From Pseudacidovorax sp. RU35E (GTDB lineage Bacteria > Pseudomonadota > Gammaproteobacteria > Burkholderiales > Burkholderiaceae_C), in contig NZ_FTMY01000001.1 of NCBI RefSeq assembly GCF_900156165.1, forward strand, positions 310,001 to 374,000: DNA of 64,000 nucleotides. Direction: 5' to 3'. Every line of letters begins with the position of its first letter. The first letter of the stretch is position 1. The notes beneath the pieces are model-generated. The model was not told where the DNA came from, ran no database searches, and saw only the letters and a list, made by a program, of their open reading frames with translations. This document shows, one piece after another, positions 1-10,600 of the stretch. A program made the position numbers and the translations under genes.

Positions 1-221
1 TCGGGCGTCTCGTAGAAGGCCTTGGCTTTCTCGAAAGTCGCGAACTTGAGCAGCACCACGCGCTTGGGCTGCCAGGTGCCTTCGAGCGGCTCGACCTGCC
101 CGCCACGCACGCAGACCTCGGCACCATGCGCCTGCATGGCGGCGGAGGACCACTTCTTGTATTCCTCGTACTGCGTCGGGTTGGTGACTTCGACGTGGGC
201 GATGACGTAGCCGCTGGGCAT
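1..221 (-). CDS. DUF1330 family protein (partial)
   Basis: The N-terminal 73 or so residues are present; the C-terminus lies beyond the window start. The protein begins MPSGYVIAHVEVTNP and continues through YEEYKKWSSAAMQAHG, the usual shape of the small ferredoxin-like DUF1330 domain (about 95 aa), so some 20 residues are missing. The biochemical role of the family is unknown. It starts 14 nt after the hepT stop, on the same strand, so it probably belongs to the pyrG-kdsA transcription unit. In related Comamonadaceae a DUF1330 gene is recalled directly after kdsA and before eno; here two toxin-antitoxin genes separate it from kdsA. Confidence 0.8.
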   Translation of the reverse strand, partial: MPSGYVIAHVEVTNPTQYEEYKKWSSAAMQAHGAEVCVRGGQVEPLEGTWQPKRVVLLKFATFEKAKAFYETP

Positions 222-235
222 GTTGCAGGGGTCTT

Positions 236-664
236 TCAGTTCGAATCGGGGAATTGGCGTGACAGCAGCAGGCCGGCGAAGCGCAGCAGCCCGTCCAGCT
301 CGTGCCGGATGACAGCGACCACGATGGCCACATCCAGGCTCTGGTACTCGTGGACCGCGATGTTACGAAAGCCGACCATGCGACCGAGCACGGCCGCCAG
401 GTCGGCGTCGATAACGCCCTCTTGCTGCAGTGTTGCAAACACCTCGCGCGCACTGCCCGGCAACGCCCAGCCCTGGGCCGCGATCACCATGTTGCCCATG
501 TCGATCGCCAGTTCGCAGGCACGTTGCACGTTGAGGATGGCAGCGTCCTGACGAGAGAAGTCGGTCATGAAGTCTGCCGCTGCAGCCAGCTCTTCGCGGG
601 CGCGGCGCACACAGCGCTCGAGACGGGCGCTCTTCTGCGCCAGTGCGTCGGCCAGAGCTGTCAT
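236..664 (-). CDS. hepT: HepT-like ribonuclease toxin of MntA/HepT pair
   Basis: A 142-aa all-helical protein of the HepT/DUF86 family. It carries the family active-site pattern R-x4-H-x-Y as RNIAVHEY near residue 107; in characterised HepT proteins R and H form the RNase site and Y is the residue AMPylated by the antitoxin. The start is the ATG at 664, which overlaps the stop of the upstream nucleotidyltransferase by 4 nt (ATGA), the usual coupling in this toxin-antitoxin type. A reading frame open further upstream lies inside that gene and is not needed. The active-site residues are intact, so the toxin is probably functional, though this has not been tested. Confidence 0.88.
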   Translation of the reverse strand: MTALADALAQKSARLERCVRRAREELAAAADFMTDFSRQDAAILNVQRACELAIDMGNMVIAAQGWALPGSAREVFATLQQEGVIDADLAAVLGRMVGFRNIAVHEYQSLDVAIVVAVIRHELDGLLRFAGLLLSRQFPDSN

Positions 665-1080
665 GGACGCACTTCTCCGGCGCGAACGAGTCGATGGGCC
701 AGTTGTTTCACCATCGGCTGCCTCCATGCCTGCATGTGCTGGTACTCGCTGAGCACGAATGCGCAATAGCCCGTCAGCGCCACCGGGTCCAGGCTGAAGA
801 GGAGGCGGCCGGTCGCCAGAACCTGGTGCTGCATCACGGTGGACAGGCGTCGGAAGTCCAGCAGATCCACGTCTGCGCCAAACTGCGCTGCGATTTGTTC
901 AGCGGCTTCCCACCGCATCTCGGGGGACAAGGGGGCCGCCAGATCCACTGCGATGTCCAGATCGCTGTCGGGGCCGAAGCGCCCAGAAGCTGCGCTGCCG
1001 AAAAGCCAGGCAGCCCGCGCATGCGGCAGCGCAGCGCGCAGCGCGTCGACGATCCGGTCCTGGCTGGGCGGCAGGCTCAT
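661..1080 (-). CDS. mntA: MntA-like nucleotidyltransferase antitoxin
   Basis: A 139-aa minimal nucleotidyltransferase. The family signature GS-x10-D-x-D is visible as [15 protein letters not shown] near residues 28-42, with a further acidic residue in DVDLLDF near 71. Characterised MntA proteins neutralise HepT by transferring AMP to its tyrosine. The ATG overlaps the kdsA stop codon (ATGA, 4 nt) and the stop overlaps the hepT start in the same way. The pair is therefore translationally chained to an essential lipopolysaccharide gene rather than driven by an obvious promoter of its own. A housekeeping nucleotidyltransferase role is less likely given the adjacent hepT. Confidence 0.88.
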   Translation of the reverse strand: MSLPPSQDRIVDALRAALPHARAAWLFGSAASGRFGPDSDLDIAVDLAAPLSPEMRWEAAEQIAAQFGADVDLLDFRRLSTVMQHQVLATGRLLFSLDPVALTGYCAFVLSEYQHMQAWRQPMVKQLAHRLVRAGEVRP

Positions 1081-1934
1081 GCGCAGAAGCTGTCTTCCAG
1101 GAAGCCGTTTTTCTTGGTGATGCGGTCGAGTTCGACCAGCGTCTCGAGCAGCGCCTTCATGTGCTTGAGCGGCACGGCGTTGGGGCCGTCGGACAGCGCG
1201 TTCCTGGGGTCGGGGTGCGTCTCCATGAAGAGGCCTGCCACGCCCACGGCCACCGCCGCGCGCGAGAGCACGGGCACGAACTCGCGCTGGCCGCCCGAGC
1301 TGGTGCCCTGGCCGCCCGGCAGCTGCACCGAATGCGTGGCGTCGAACACCACCGGTGCGCCGGTCTCGCGCATGATCGCCAGGCCGCGCATGTCGCTGAC
1401 CAGGTTGTTGTAGCCGAAGCTCGCGCCGCGCTCGCAGGCGAGGAAGTTGTCTTCAGGCAGGCCCTTCTCGCGGGCGGCCGCGCGCGCCTTGTCGATCACG
1501 TTCTTCATGTCGTGCGGCGCGAGGAACTGGCCCTTCTTGATGTTCACCGGCTTGCCCGACTGGGCGGCGGCGCGGATGAAATCGGTCTGGCGGCACAGGA
1601 AGGCGGGCGTCTGCAGCACATCGACCACCTGGGCGGCCTCGGCGATGTCCTCTTCGGAATGCACGTCGGTCAGCACCGGCACGCCCAGTTCCTGCTTGAG
1701 CTTGGCCAGGATGGCCAGGCCCTTCTCGCGACCTGGGCCGCGAAAGCTGGTGCCCGAGGAGCGGTTGGCCTTGTCGAAGCTGCTCTTGAAGATGAAGGGA
1801 ATGCCCAGCGCGCTGGTGATTTCCTTCAGCTGGCCGGCCGTGTCCATCTGCAGTTGCTCGGACTCGACTACGCAGGGCCCTGCGATCAGGAAGAAGGGCT
1901 GCTGGAGCCCGACGTCGAAGCCACACAGTTTCAT
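1077..1934 (-). CDS. kdsA: 3-deoxy-8-phosphooctulonate synthase
   Basis: A 285-aa cytoplasmic aldolase that condenses phosphoenolpyruvate with arabinose 5-phosphate to Kdo-8-phosphate for the lipopolysaccharide inner core. Family motifs are intact: GPCVVES near residue 20, [12 protein letters not shown] near 51, [10 protein letters not shown] near 135 and [11 protein letters not shown] near 198. Full length for the family. The ATG is preceded by a GGAGCAAG ribosome-binding site. It lies 23 nt after the pyrG stop on the same strand, forming a pyrG-kdsA operon, and its stop overlaps the mntA start. Confidence 0.97.
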   Translation of the reverse strand: MKLCGFDVGLQQPFFLIAGPCVVESEQLQMDTAGQLKEITSALGIPFIFKSSFDKANRSSGTSFRGPGREKGLAILAKLKQELGVPVLTDVHSEEDIAEAAQVVDVLQTPAFLCRQTDFIRAAAQSGKPVNIKKGQFLAPHDMKNVIDKARAAAREKGLPEDNFLACERGASFGYNNLVSDMRGLAIMRETGAPVVFDATHSVQLPGGQGTSSGGQREFVPVLSRAAVAVGVAGLFMETHPDPRNALSDGPNAVPLKHMKALLETLVELDRITKKNGFLEDSFCA

Positions 1935-1957
1935 GCTTGCTCCTTGGCGCCGGCCGC

Positions 1958-3697
<1,740 letters not shown>

Positions 3698-3761
3698 TCA
3701 GTTCGGCCACTCCGCGTGACGCACGCCTCGGCCTGCCCGGCGCTCCCTCTACACTGCCGCC

Positions 3762-4988
3762 ATGCATCAAGACCTGGCGGGCAAGCACATCCTCCTGGGC
3801 CTCACCGGCGGTGTGGCCTGCTACAAGTCGGCCGAGCTGTGCCGGCTGTTCGTCAAGGCCGGCGCGACGGTGCAGGTGGTGATGACCGAAGCCGCCACGC
3901 AGTTCATCACGCCGGTGACCATGCAGGCGCTCTCCGGCCAGCCCGTGTACCTGTCGCAATGGGACGCGCGCCAGGCCAACAACATGCCCCACATCAACCT
4001 GGGCCGCGAGGCGGATGCCATCGTGCTGGCGCCGGCCAGCGCCGACTTCATCGCGCGGCTGGTGCAGGGGCGCTCCGACGAGCTGCTGAGCCTGCTGTGC
4101 CTGGCCCGTCCGCTGCAGCGCGTGCCGCTGCTCGTGGCGCCCGCCATGAACCGTGAGATGTGGGCCCATCCGGCCACCCAGCGCAACCTGCGCCAGTTGG
4201 CCGACGATGGCGCCCAGGTGTTGGGTGTGGGGCAGGGCTGGCAGGCCTGCGGCGAGACCGGCGACGGCCGCATGCTGGAGCCGGCTGAACTGCTCGAGGA
4301 GGTCGTGGCCCACTTCCAGCCCAAGGTGCTGCAGGGCGAGCATGTGGTGGTCACCGCCGGTCCCACCTTCGAGGCCATGGACCCGATCCGCGGCATCACC
4401 AACCATTCCTCCGGCAAGATGGGCTTCGCCATCGCCCGTGCGGCGCGCGAGGCCGGCGCCCGCGTCACGCTGGTGGCCGGTCCGGTGCACCTGCCCACGC
4501 CGCGCGGCGTGCAGCGCGTGGACGTGGCTTCGGCCCAGCAGATGCTGCAGGCCGTGCAGGCGGCCGTGGCCGATGCCTCGGTGTTCGTGGCCACCGCGGC
4601 GGTGGCCGACTGGCGTCCGTCCGATCCGCAGATGCACAAGATCAAGAAGGATGGCAGCGGCCAGACCCCAGTTCTGCGCTTCGTTGAGAACCCCGACATC
4701 CTCCACACCGTCGCGCAGGGCGAACGGGCCCGCGGGCGGCAACTGTTCTGCGTGGGCTTCGCAGCCGAGAGCGAGAACCTGCTCGAACATGCCAAGGCCA
4801 AGCGGCAGCGCAAGGGCATCCCGCTGCTGGTGGGCAACATCGGGCCGCTCACATTCGGCCAGGACGACAACAGCCTGCTCCTGGTCGATGAGCATGGCGC
4901 GCGTGAGCTGCCCCGAGCGTCCAAGCTGGAACTCGCCCGCGAACTTGCTTCCGAGATTGCGGCGCGGCTCCGGCCGTGGCGCAATTGA
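3762..4988 (+). CDS. coaBC: Bifunctional CoaBC: phosphopantothenoylcysteine decarboxylase / phosphopantothenate-cysteine ligase
   Basis: A 408-aa bifunctional coenzyme A biosynthesis enzyme (Dfp). The N-terminal flavoprotein half has [14 protein letters not shown] near residue 11, the NMPHINL histidine near residue 75, the APAMNREMW motif near 128 and the decarboxylase loop [11 protein letters not shown] near 161. The C-terminal CoaB half has [15 protein letters not shown] near 212 and TAAVADWRP near 280. Full length. Divergent from pyrG; two plus-strand genes follow (small membrane protein, dut), so it probably leads a coaBC-x-dut unit, an order also known elsewhere for coaBC and dut. Confidence 0.97.
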   Translation: MHQDLAGKHILLGLTGGVACYKSAELCRLFVKAGATVQVVMTEAATQFITPVTMQALSGQPVYLSQWDARQANNMPHINLGREADAIVLAPASADFIARLVQGRSDELLSLLCLARPLQRVPLLVAPAMNREMWAHPATQRNLRQLADDGAQVLGVGQGWQACGETGDGRMLEPAELLEEVVAHFQPKVLQGEHVVVTAGPTFEAMDPIRGITNHSSGKMGFAIARAAREAGARVTLVAGPVHLPTPRGVQRVDVASAQQMLQAVQAAVADASVFVATAAVADWRPSDPQMHKIKKDGSGQTPVLRFVENPDILHTVAQGERARGRQLFCVGFAAESENLLEHAKAKRQRKGIPLLVGNIGPLTFGQDDNSLLLVDEHGARELPRASKLELARELASEIAARLRPWRN

Positions 4989-5007
4989 CGCTTTCGAACA
5001 TCGGCAA

Positions 5008-5460
5008 ATGAACGAGACCGACTGGAACACGCCCCGTAACGGCGACTTCGTGCGCTATGTCGAGCAACTGGCGGCCGAGTCGCTGCAGCGCGTGAATGCG
5101 CGCCCGCAAGGCCCTGGTGCCGCGCGCGGGGTGGAGCCGACGGGGCCCGCGTCTATACCTGTGGCTCGGGATGAGATGCCGACCCACCATGCGGCGCCCA
5201 GAGATGCGGCGGCCTATGTCGTCGCCGCCCTCATCGGGCTGCTCGTGTTGTGGGCCGTCGGCGTGCCGATCGCCGTGCTCGCTCTGCTGTCGGCACTGGC
5301 GGCCGGGCTGTTCAAGCGTTTCGCCTCGCGGAGCAGATGGACCCCCCATGCCCGCGATCGGCTGGCCGGCCTGCTGCGAAGCTTGCAGGACAACGCCCCA
5401 AGTTCCCCCGCCGGCGGCAGGTCCGCACGGCCCAACCCCCGAAGACAGTCCCCCCCATGA
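5008..5460 (+). CDS. Small membrane protein between coaBC and dut
   Basis: A predicted 150-aa protein with no family I recognise. The N-terminal third is hydrophilic. A single long hydrophobic stretch ([20 protein letters not shown] and onward, about residues 68-98) could form one or two membrane helices, followed by a basic proline-rich tail. It begins 19 nt after coaBC and its TGA overlaps the dut ATG (ATGA), which supports real, coupled translation. The function is unknown. Confidence 0.65.
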   Translation: MNETDWNTPRNGDFVRYVEQLAAESLQRVNARPQGPGAARGVEPTGPASIPVARDEMPTHHAAPRDAAAYVVAALIGLLVLWAVGVPIAVLALLSALAAGLFKRFASRSRWTPHARDRLAGLLRSLQDNAPSSPAGGRSARPNPRRQSPP

Positions 5461-5906
5461 AGATCGACGTGCGCGTGCTCGACGCGCGAATGGCCCAGCA
5501 ACTGCCCGCCTATGCCACCCCCGGAAGCGCCGGTCTCGACCTGCGCGCCTGCCTGGCCGAGCCTCTCACCCTGGCCCCCGGCGCCTGCGAACTTATCGGC
5601 ACGGGGCTGGCCATCCACCTGGCCGACCCGGCCTACGCTGCCCTGATCCTGCCCCGCTCCGGCCTCGGCCACAAGCATGGCATCGTGCTGGGCAACCTGG
5701 TCGGCCTGATCGACAGCGACTACCAGGGCGAACTCAAGGTCAGCGCCTGGAACCGCAGCCAGACCGCGTTCGTGATCGAGCCGCTGGAGCGCCTGGCGCA
5801 GTTGGTCATCGTGCCTGTGGTGCAGGCCCGGTTCCGCGTTGTTGACAGCTTCGATGCGCATACGGAGCGCGGTGCCGGTGGTTACGGCTCGACCGGAAAG
5901 CTGTAA
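5457..5906 (+). CDS. dut: dUTP diphosphatase
   Basis: A 149-aa trimeric dUTPase that hydrolyses dUTP to dUMP and pyrophosphate, keeping uracil out of DNA. All five motifs are present: motif 1 [12 protein letters not shown] (residue 21 on), motif 2 LPRSGLG near 64, motif 3 [15 protein letters not shown] near 76 with the catalytic aspartate, motif 4 [10 protein letters not shown] near 112, and motif 5 [10 protein letters not shown] at the C-terminus. Typical length. The start overlaps the preceding gene's stop by 4 nt. Confidence 0.97.
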   Translation: MKIDVRVLDARMAQQLPAYATPGSAGLDLRACLAEPLTLAPGACELIGTGLAIHLADPAYAALILPRSGLGHKHGIVLGNLVGLIDSDYQGELKVSAWNRSQTAFVIEPLERLAQLVIVPVVQARFRVVDSFDAHTERGAGGYGSTGKL

Positions 5907-6069
5907 GCATCTCCCATAACTTGTTTCGGCTGTGAGCAAGGGTGCGTCGCAGAACCTTTGCACAGCCGGGGCCTCCAATACCCCAGGCGGGCGGTTTCGC
6001 GCGAAGCCGCATGGTGCGGCGGCGCAGTCGACCAGCCGAGGGCAGGCCCGCCTGTCGAGGACCCAGACC

Positions 6070-6588
6070 ATGATTCACAACAAGATTCGCTCCCTGGCCG
6101 TGCCGGCCGTCGCCCTGGCTGCCGCCGCGTTGCTGGCGGGCTGCGTGACCCCGGTGCCGGTCTACCAAACCCGCTATCCCTACCAACCTGCGGCTGCGCC
6201 GGTGTATCAGCCGGCACCGGCTTACAACCAGGCGGTCTACGTCGAGACCGGGATCGTTGCCAACATCGAGGTGATGCGCAGCGAGACGCCGCCGGTCGCC
6301 CCCTCGGGCGGCGGCGCAGTGGTCGGCGGCCTGCTGGGCGGCGTGCTGGGCAACCAGGTCGGCCATGGCACCGGCAGGGCGGCTGCGACCATGCTGGGCG
6401 TGGTCGGCGGCGCGCTGGCAGGTAACGCCGTGGAATCACGCAACGGCGCCGGCCGCGTCTATGAAAGCTACCGCGTCTCCGTGCAGATGAGCAATGGTGG
6501 CTATCGCAGCTTCGACGTGCCGAGTCCCGGTGACTTGCGCATCGGCGACCGCGTCAGGATCGACGGCGGTCAGATCTCACGTTACTGA
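6070..6588 (+). CDS. Glycine-zipper 2TM-domain lipoprotein
   Basis: A 172-aa predicted outer-membrane or periplasmic lipoprotein. The signal peptide runs to the lipobox LLAGC, with the acylated cysteine near residue 25. A Pro/Tyr-rich linker of PVYQ-type repeats follows, then a glycine zipper (GGGAVVGGLLGGVLGNQVG, near residues 80-98) and a second Gly/Ala stretch (MLGVVGGALAGN). This is the Rick_17kDa / SlyB-Pcp type layout. The C-terminus (YRSFDVPSPGDLRIGDRVRI) resembles the small beta domain of these proteins. Its exact role is unknown; relatives support envelope integrity. A strong terminator follows 16 nt downstream. Confidence 0.88.
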   Translation: MIHNKIRSLAVPAVALAAAALLAGCVTPVPVYQTRYPYQPAAAPVYQPAPAYNQAVYVETGIVANIEVMRSETPPVAPSGGGAVVGGLLGGVLGNQVGHGTGRAAATMLGVVGGALAGNAVESRNGAGRVYESYRVSVQMSNGGYRSFDVPSPGDLRIGDRVRIDGGQISRY

Positions 6589-6600
6589 CCTTCTAGCGAA

Positions 6601-6633
6601 AAAAGGCCGGCTCCGAGGAGCCGGCCTTTCTCT
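6601..6633. terminator. Intrinsic terminator, probably bidirectional
   Basis: A 10-bp perfect stem GGCCGGCTCC / GGAGCCGGCC (6605-6614 and 6617-6626) with a tiny loop is flanked by AAAAA on the left and TTTCTCTT on the right. It sits between the lipoprotein gene and the convergent slyD-like gene and could end transcripts from both sides. Confidence 0.85.
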
Positions 6634-6675
6634 TACTGTTTCGGGAGAAGTCGCAGGGTTGCCGCGACCGCGCAC

Positions 6676-7200
6676 TCAGTGCAGCGAGTCGCTCCCGGGT
6701 GCCATCGGCTCGAACCGGAAGAAGCCAGTGCCAGCCGTGCCGCGCCCAATTTCCTCTTCGGTCGCTTCGCGGACGGCGTTGACGGTCAGATCGAGCCGCA
6801 GCGCGATGCCGGCCAGAGGATGGTTGCCGTCGAGCACCAAGTGGTCTGGATAGATCTCGGCCACGGTATAGAGCACATTCTTCGGCATGTCCGGGTTGAC
6901 GCCCGCGGGCAGGGCGGTGCCGTCGAAGGTCATGCCCTCATCGACCTCCTTCGGGAACAGCGCGCGCGGCTCCAGGAAGAGCAGGTGTTCGTCGAAGTCG
7001 CCGAACGCCTGCTCGGGCTCCAGGTGGAGTTGCACACGGGCGCCGGGTCCGTGACCTTGGAGGGCCGTCTCGATTGCATCGAAGAGGTCTTCGCCGCCCA
7101 CCAGGAATTCGACGGGCTCGGTGAGCACGTCCAGGGTTTCGCCAAGGGTGTCCTTGAGGGTCCAGGTCAGGGCGACTACGCATTGGGGGGTGATTTCCAT
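6676..7200 (-). CDS. SlyD-type FKBP peptidyl-prolyl cis-trans isomerase
   Basis: A 174-aa cytoplasmic isomerase/chaperone. The split FKBP core shows VEFLVGGEDLFDAIETALQG near residue 30 and HLEPEQAFGDFDEHLLF near 60. The C-terminal part of the core, LDGNHPLAGIALRLDLTV near 124, is diagnostic of SlyD. The His/Cys-rich metal-binding tail of Escherichia coli SlyD is absent, so a role in nickel delivery is not supported. It diverges from the roxA-like gene, with only 17 bp between the two start codons. Confidence 0.9.
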   Translation of the reverse strand: MEITPQCVVALTWTLKDTLGETLDVLTEPVEFLVGGEDLFDAIETALQGHGPGARVQLHLEPEQAFGDFDEHLLFLEPRALFPKEVDEGMTFDGTALPAGVNPDMPKNVLYTVAEIYPDHLVLDGNHPLAGIALRLDLTVNAVREATEEEIGRGTAGTGFFRFEPMAPGSDSLH

Positions 7201-7217
7201 ATGAGAATTCTCCCACC

Positions 7218-8345
7218 ATGCCTCTCACACAACGATTGCCCCTGCTCGGAGGACTGAGCGCCGACACCTTCATGCGCCGCCACTGGCAGAAGAAACCCCT
7301 GCTGGTGCGCCAGGCTGTGCCGATGACTGCGCCTCCGGTGTCGCGCGCCCGCCTGTTCGATCTGGCCGGGGAGGAAGGCGTGGAATCCCGCCTCGTCACC
7401 CATGATGCCCGCCAGGGCTGGCGCCTGCGCCATGGCCCCTTCGTCCGGCGCAGCCTGCCGCCGCTGGGCCGTCCTGAATGGACGCTGCTTGTGCAGGGCG
7501 TGGACCTGCACGACGAAGCCGTGCATGCGCTGCTTCGCCCCTTCCGCTTCCTGCCCGAAGCCCGCCTCGACGACGTGATGATCAGCTACGCGAGCGATGG
7601 CGGCGGCGTCGGTCCGCATTTCGACAGCTACGACGTCTTCCTTCTGCAGGTCGCCGGCCGGCGCCGCTGGTCCTGGGGTCGCCAGAAAGATCTGGCGCTG
7701 CGCCCTGGGCTGCCGCTGAAGATCCTCGAGGATTTCGAGCCCGAGGAAACGCAGGTCCTCGAGCCCGGCGACATGCTCTATCTGCCGCCTCGCTACGCCC
7801 ATGACGGGGTGGCGGTGGGAGGCGACTGCATGACCTGCTCCATCGGCCTGCGCGCGCCGGCCCAGACCGAGCTGGCCGCCGACCTGCTGGCCCGGTTGGG
7901 CGACATCGTCTCTGACAACGATATGCCCGGTCGACGCTATGCCGACCCAGGACAGCCGGCATCGGAGTCGCCGGCAGCCATTCCCGAGGCCCTCCAGGCC
8001 TTTGCCCGCGACGCCGTGCAGAAGGCACTCGCCCAATCCACGCGCATCGATTGCGCCCTGGGCGAGGCCCTGACCGAGCCCAAGTCCCACGTCTGGTTCG
8101 ATCCCGGTGAATGGCCCGCGCATGTCGAAAGCGTCCAGCTCGACCGCCGCACCCGCATGCTCTACGACGCGCGCCATGTCTTCATCAACGGCGAGAGCCT
8201 GCTGGCCGGCGGCCGCGATGCCGTGCTGATGCGCCGGCTGGCCGACTGCCGCGAACTGGGTGCGCGCGAACTCGCCAAGGCCAGTGCCGAGGCGCTCGCC
8301 CTGCTGGGCGATTGGTGTGAAGCCGGGTGGGTGCATGCCCGATGA
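7218..8345 (+). CDS. Cupin-type 2-oxoglutarate oxygenase, RoxA/YcfD-like (ribosomal protein L16 arginine hydroxylase)
   Basis: A 375-aa JmjC/cupin-fold Fe(II)/2-oxoglutarate oxygenase. N-terminal HWQKKPLLVRQA (near residue 17) is characteristic of the YcfD/RoxA family. The metal triad is visible as H-x-D in GPHFDSYDVF near residue 132 and a distal histidine in PPRYAHDGVA near 192. The rest is the winged-helix and dimerisation region. Characterised homologues hydroxylate an arginine of ribosomal protein L16. Length matches the family. The start of the next gene overlaps its 3' end by 11 nt. Confidence 0.9.
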   Translation: MPLTQRLPLLGGLSADTFMRRHWQKKPLLVRQAVPMTAPPVSRARLFDLAGEEGVESRLVTHDARQGWRLRHGPFVRRSLPPLGRPEWTLLVQGVDLHDEAVHALLRPFRFLPEARLDDVMISYASDGGGVGPHFDSYDVFLLQVAGRRRWSWGRQKDLALRPGLPLKILEDFEPEETQVLEPGDMLYLPPRYAHDGVAVGGDCMTCSIGLRAPAQTELAADLLARLGDIVSDNDMPGRRYADPGQPASESPAAIPEALQAFARDAVQKALAQSTRIDCALGEALTEPKSHVWFDPGEWPAHVESVQLDRRTRMLYDARHVFINGESLLAGGRDAVLMRRLADCRELGARELAKASAEALALLGDWCEAGWVHAR

Positions 8346-8829
8346 CACCCCCCTGACCCCGGGGCCCTTCGATGGGCCCTCAGCTTTTGCCGAGCGATTG
8401 CGAGAGACGATACGCGTGGCGGGAGGGCGCGCCTGGCCCACGCTCTGGCTTTGCGATGCCGGGTTCACGGACTGGCCAATTGGCGAGGCCGGGGTCATCG
8501 ATGCACTGCAGGCATGGGCAGGCAGCGCACGCCGGCTGCGTCTGGTCATGCAGGATGATCGATTGCTGCGGGCGCGGCATCCGCGCTTCGTCGCCTGGCG
8601 CCAGCGCTGGGATCACATCATCGACTGCCGCCTGTGCGCAGCAAGCGATGCCGCCGATCTGCCCAGCGCCCTGTGGACCCCCGGCTGGACCGTCGAGCGC
8701 CACGACCCGGCGCGCAGCCGCGGAAGCAGCAGCGATTCCCCGGCGGCAGTGGCTTCCCTGCGCCAGCGACTGGATGACGTCTTCGCGCGGGGCAGGCCGG
8801 GCTTCCCGGCGTCGATCCTGGGGCTTTGA
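8335..8829 (+). CDS. Conserved-type hypothetical protein downstream of roxA
   Basis: A 164-aa soluble protein I cannot assign to a characterised family. It has no signal peptide or membrane segment. Visible blocks include WPTLWLCDAGFTDWPIGEA near residue 34, a basic core HPRFVAWRQRWDHIIDCR near 83, and a C-terminus ending RGRPGFPASILGL. A degenerate phospholipase-D-like or acyltransferase-linked domain is possible from overall feel only. Translational overlap with the oxygenase gene suggests co-expression. Confidence 0.7.
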   Translation: MPDDTPLTPGPFDGPSAFAERLRETIRVAGGRAWPTLWLCDAGFTDWPIGEAGVIDALQAWAGSARRLRLVMQDDRLLRARHPRFVAWRQRWDHIIDCRLCAASDAADLPSALWTPGWTVERHDPARSRGSSSDSPAAVASLRQRLDDVFARGRPGFPASILGL

Positions 8830-8903
8830 GCACGGGTGGGGCCGCAGCGGTGCATTGCGGCGACGCTGGGCGCACGCAAGAAGTGCTGGTCCTCCAACCC
8901 GGA

Positions 8904-8919
8904 TTGACAAAACAGTCAA
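8904..8919. promoter_or_regulatory. Inverted repeat TTGAC-N6-GTCAA upstream of the GGDEF-EAL gene
   Basis: A TTGAC / GTCAA inverted repeat sits in an A+T-rich patch of an otherwise G+C-rich 210-bp intergenic region, 121 bp before the start codon. The same bases give a TTGACA that could be a -35 element, but I see no convincing -10 at proper spacing. It may be an operator or part of a promoter; the evidence is weak. Confidence 0.2.
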
Positions 8920-9039
8920 CATTAAGTGCGACACAAGTTGTAGATTGTTGTTAAATGTTTCTCTGGTGCAGCCGAGTCGACCAAAAGTACCGATCATCTC
9001 CGCGCCATCCCGCCGCTCCCCAGTCCTTCAACCCCTCCG

Positions 9040-10527
9040 ATGAAAGTCGCCGCCTTCGATGAGGTTTCGCTCGGTCTGATTGGTGTGAGCCTCATGGCTG
9101 CACTGGTCGCCCTGCTCCTGATGATGCGCGAGCGCTGGAAATCCGCACGCATTTCGCATCAGCTGCAGGTGGTCTCAAGCGAAAAGCGCGCTCTGGAACG
9201 CGGAGACGCGCTGACGGGGCTGCTCAACCGCAAGGGCCTGGACATGGCGCTGGACGTCATGGCGTCCGCGGGTCCGCACGGTGTCGTGGTGGTCCTGCTG
9301 GACCATTACCGCCGCCTGCGGCAGGCGTTTGGGCAGGAATTCAGCGACTTCGTCATCAAGCTCGCGGCCCAGCGTCTGGGAAGCTGCTTGCCACCCGGCG
9401 CGACTGCGGCGCACCTGGAAGGCGGCGAATTCGCGCTGGCCATTCCTGGTGGCAAAAGCGACCTGCTTGAGGTGGCGGAACTGGCCTTCCAGCAACTCGC
9501 GCTGCCGGTGCAGTCGGCGAAGGGCCAGTTGATCCTGGCGGCCTCGATGGGCGTGGCCACGGCGGGCCTGCCCGAAGACCGTGGACGCCTGATCGAGTTC
9601 GCCTCCCTCGCGGCCGAACGGGCGGGGACGGGGCTCAACGGCGAGGGAAAGATCTGCGTCTACGACCCGGCATTCGCCGAAGAGGCGCGGGCGCAGGCCT
9701 TCTTCCTGAACGACCTCCGCGAGGCCATCGAGAACAAGCAGTTGCGCCTGCTGTTCCAGCCCAAGGTCGACGCCCAGTCGCTGCAGATCACTGCCGCCGA
9801 GGCGCTGTTGCGCTGGCAGCATCCCGTCCGCGGCAACGTCGCGCCGGGCGTGTTCGTGCCCATGGCCGAGGCGGCCGGTCTGATGGGCGTCCTCGGCCGC
9901 TGGGTGATCGAGGAGTCCTGCCGCGTGGCCGCCAATTGGCGGGCGATGGGCCTGCGCATGCGGGTGGCCGTCAATATTTCAGCGCTGCAGATGCAGGAGG
10001 AGGACCTCGTCGACCACATCGCGCAGTGCCTTGGCCGCTACGGCTTGCAGCCGAACCGCTTCACCTGCGAGATCACCGAATCCGTGGCCATGCAGCACAC
10101 AGCGACGGCGACGGCCACCTTCGAGCGCATGCGCTCGCTTGGGCTGCACGTCTCCATCGACGATTTCGGCACGGGCTATTCCAGCCTCGCGGCGCTGCGC
10201 CGACTGCCGGCGTCGGAGCTGAAGGTGGACCGCGCCTTCATCGCCGACCTCGAACACAGCGAGGATGCGCGCTCGATCGCCGCCTCGATCGTCAGCCTCG
10301 GCAAGGCACTCAACCTCAAGGTGGTGGCCGAGGGCGTCGAGACGCAGGGCCAGTGCGAACTGTTGATGATGATGGGCTGTGACGAGCTTCAGGGATTCCT
10401 GTTTTCCAAGCCCATCTCGGCCGACGAGATGACGGGCATGATCAAAGGCACAAGCCAGGACGATGGGCCCGAGTCCTTGCCCTTCAGCGAATCGCTGTTC
10501 ATGAACACCACGCTGTCCAACCTCTGA
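9040..10527 (+). CDS. GGDEF-EAL protein, probable c-di-GMP phosphodiesterase with degenerate GGDEF domain
   Basis: A 495-aa inner-membrane signalling protein. One transmembrane helix (about residues 11-29) and a short helical linker lead into a GGDEF domain (about 57-190) and an EAL domain (about 225-470). The GGDEF signature reads EGGEF (near residue 128) instead of G-G-D/E-E-F, so cyclase activity is unlikely. The EAL domain keeps EALLRW, the asparagine in VNISALQMQ, the glutamate in EITES, DDFGTGYSSL, KVDRAFI and AEGVET, consistent with an active phosphodiesterase. The degenerate domain may bind GTP as a regulator, as known for other hybrid proteins; that is inference. Confidence 0.9.
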   Translation: MKVAAFDEVSLGLIGVSLMAALVALLLMMRERWKSARISHQLQVVSSEKRALERGDALTGLLNRKGLDMALDVMASAGPHGVVVVLLDHYRRLRQAFGQEFSDFVIKLAAQRLGSCLPPGATAAHLEGGEFALAIPGGKSDLLEVAELAFQQLALPVQSAKGQLILAASMGVATAGLPEDRGRLIEFASLAAERAGTGLNGEGKICVYDPAFAEEARAQAFFLNDLREAIENKQLRLLFQPKVDAQSLQITAAEALLRWQHPVRGNVAPGVFVPMAEAAGLMGVLGRWVIEESCRVAANWRAMGLRMRVAVNISALQMQEEDLVDHIAQCLGRYGLQPNRFTCEITESVAMQHTATATATFERMRSLGLHVSIDDFGTGYSSLAALRRLPASELKVDRAFIADLEHSEDARSIAASIVSLGKALNLKVVAEGVETQGQCELLMMMGCDELQGFLFSKPISADEMTGMIKGTSQDDGPESLPFSESLFMNTTLSNL

Positions 10528-10600
10528 AGCAGTACCCGACGGCGGGAGTGGTGAGGCAGTTGCGCCGACGCAGGTGGGGCGACGGGGGTCGCGCCGGCGC

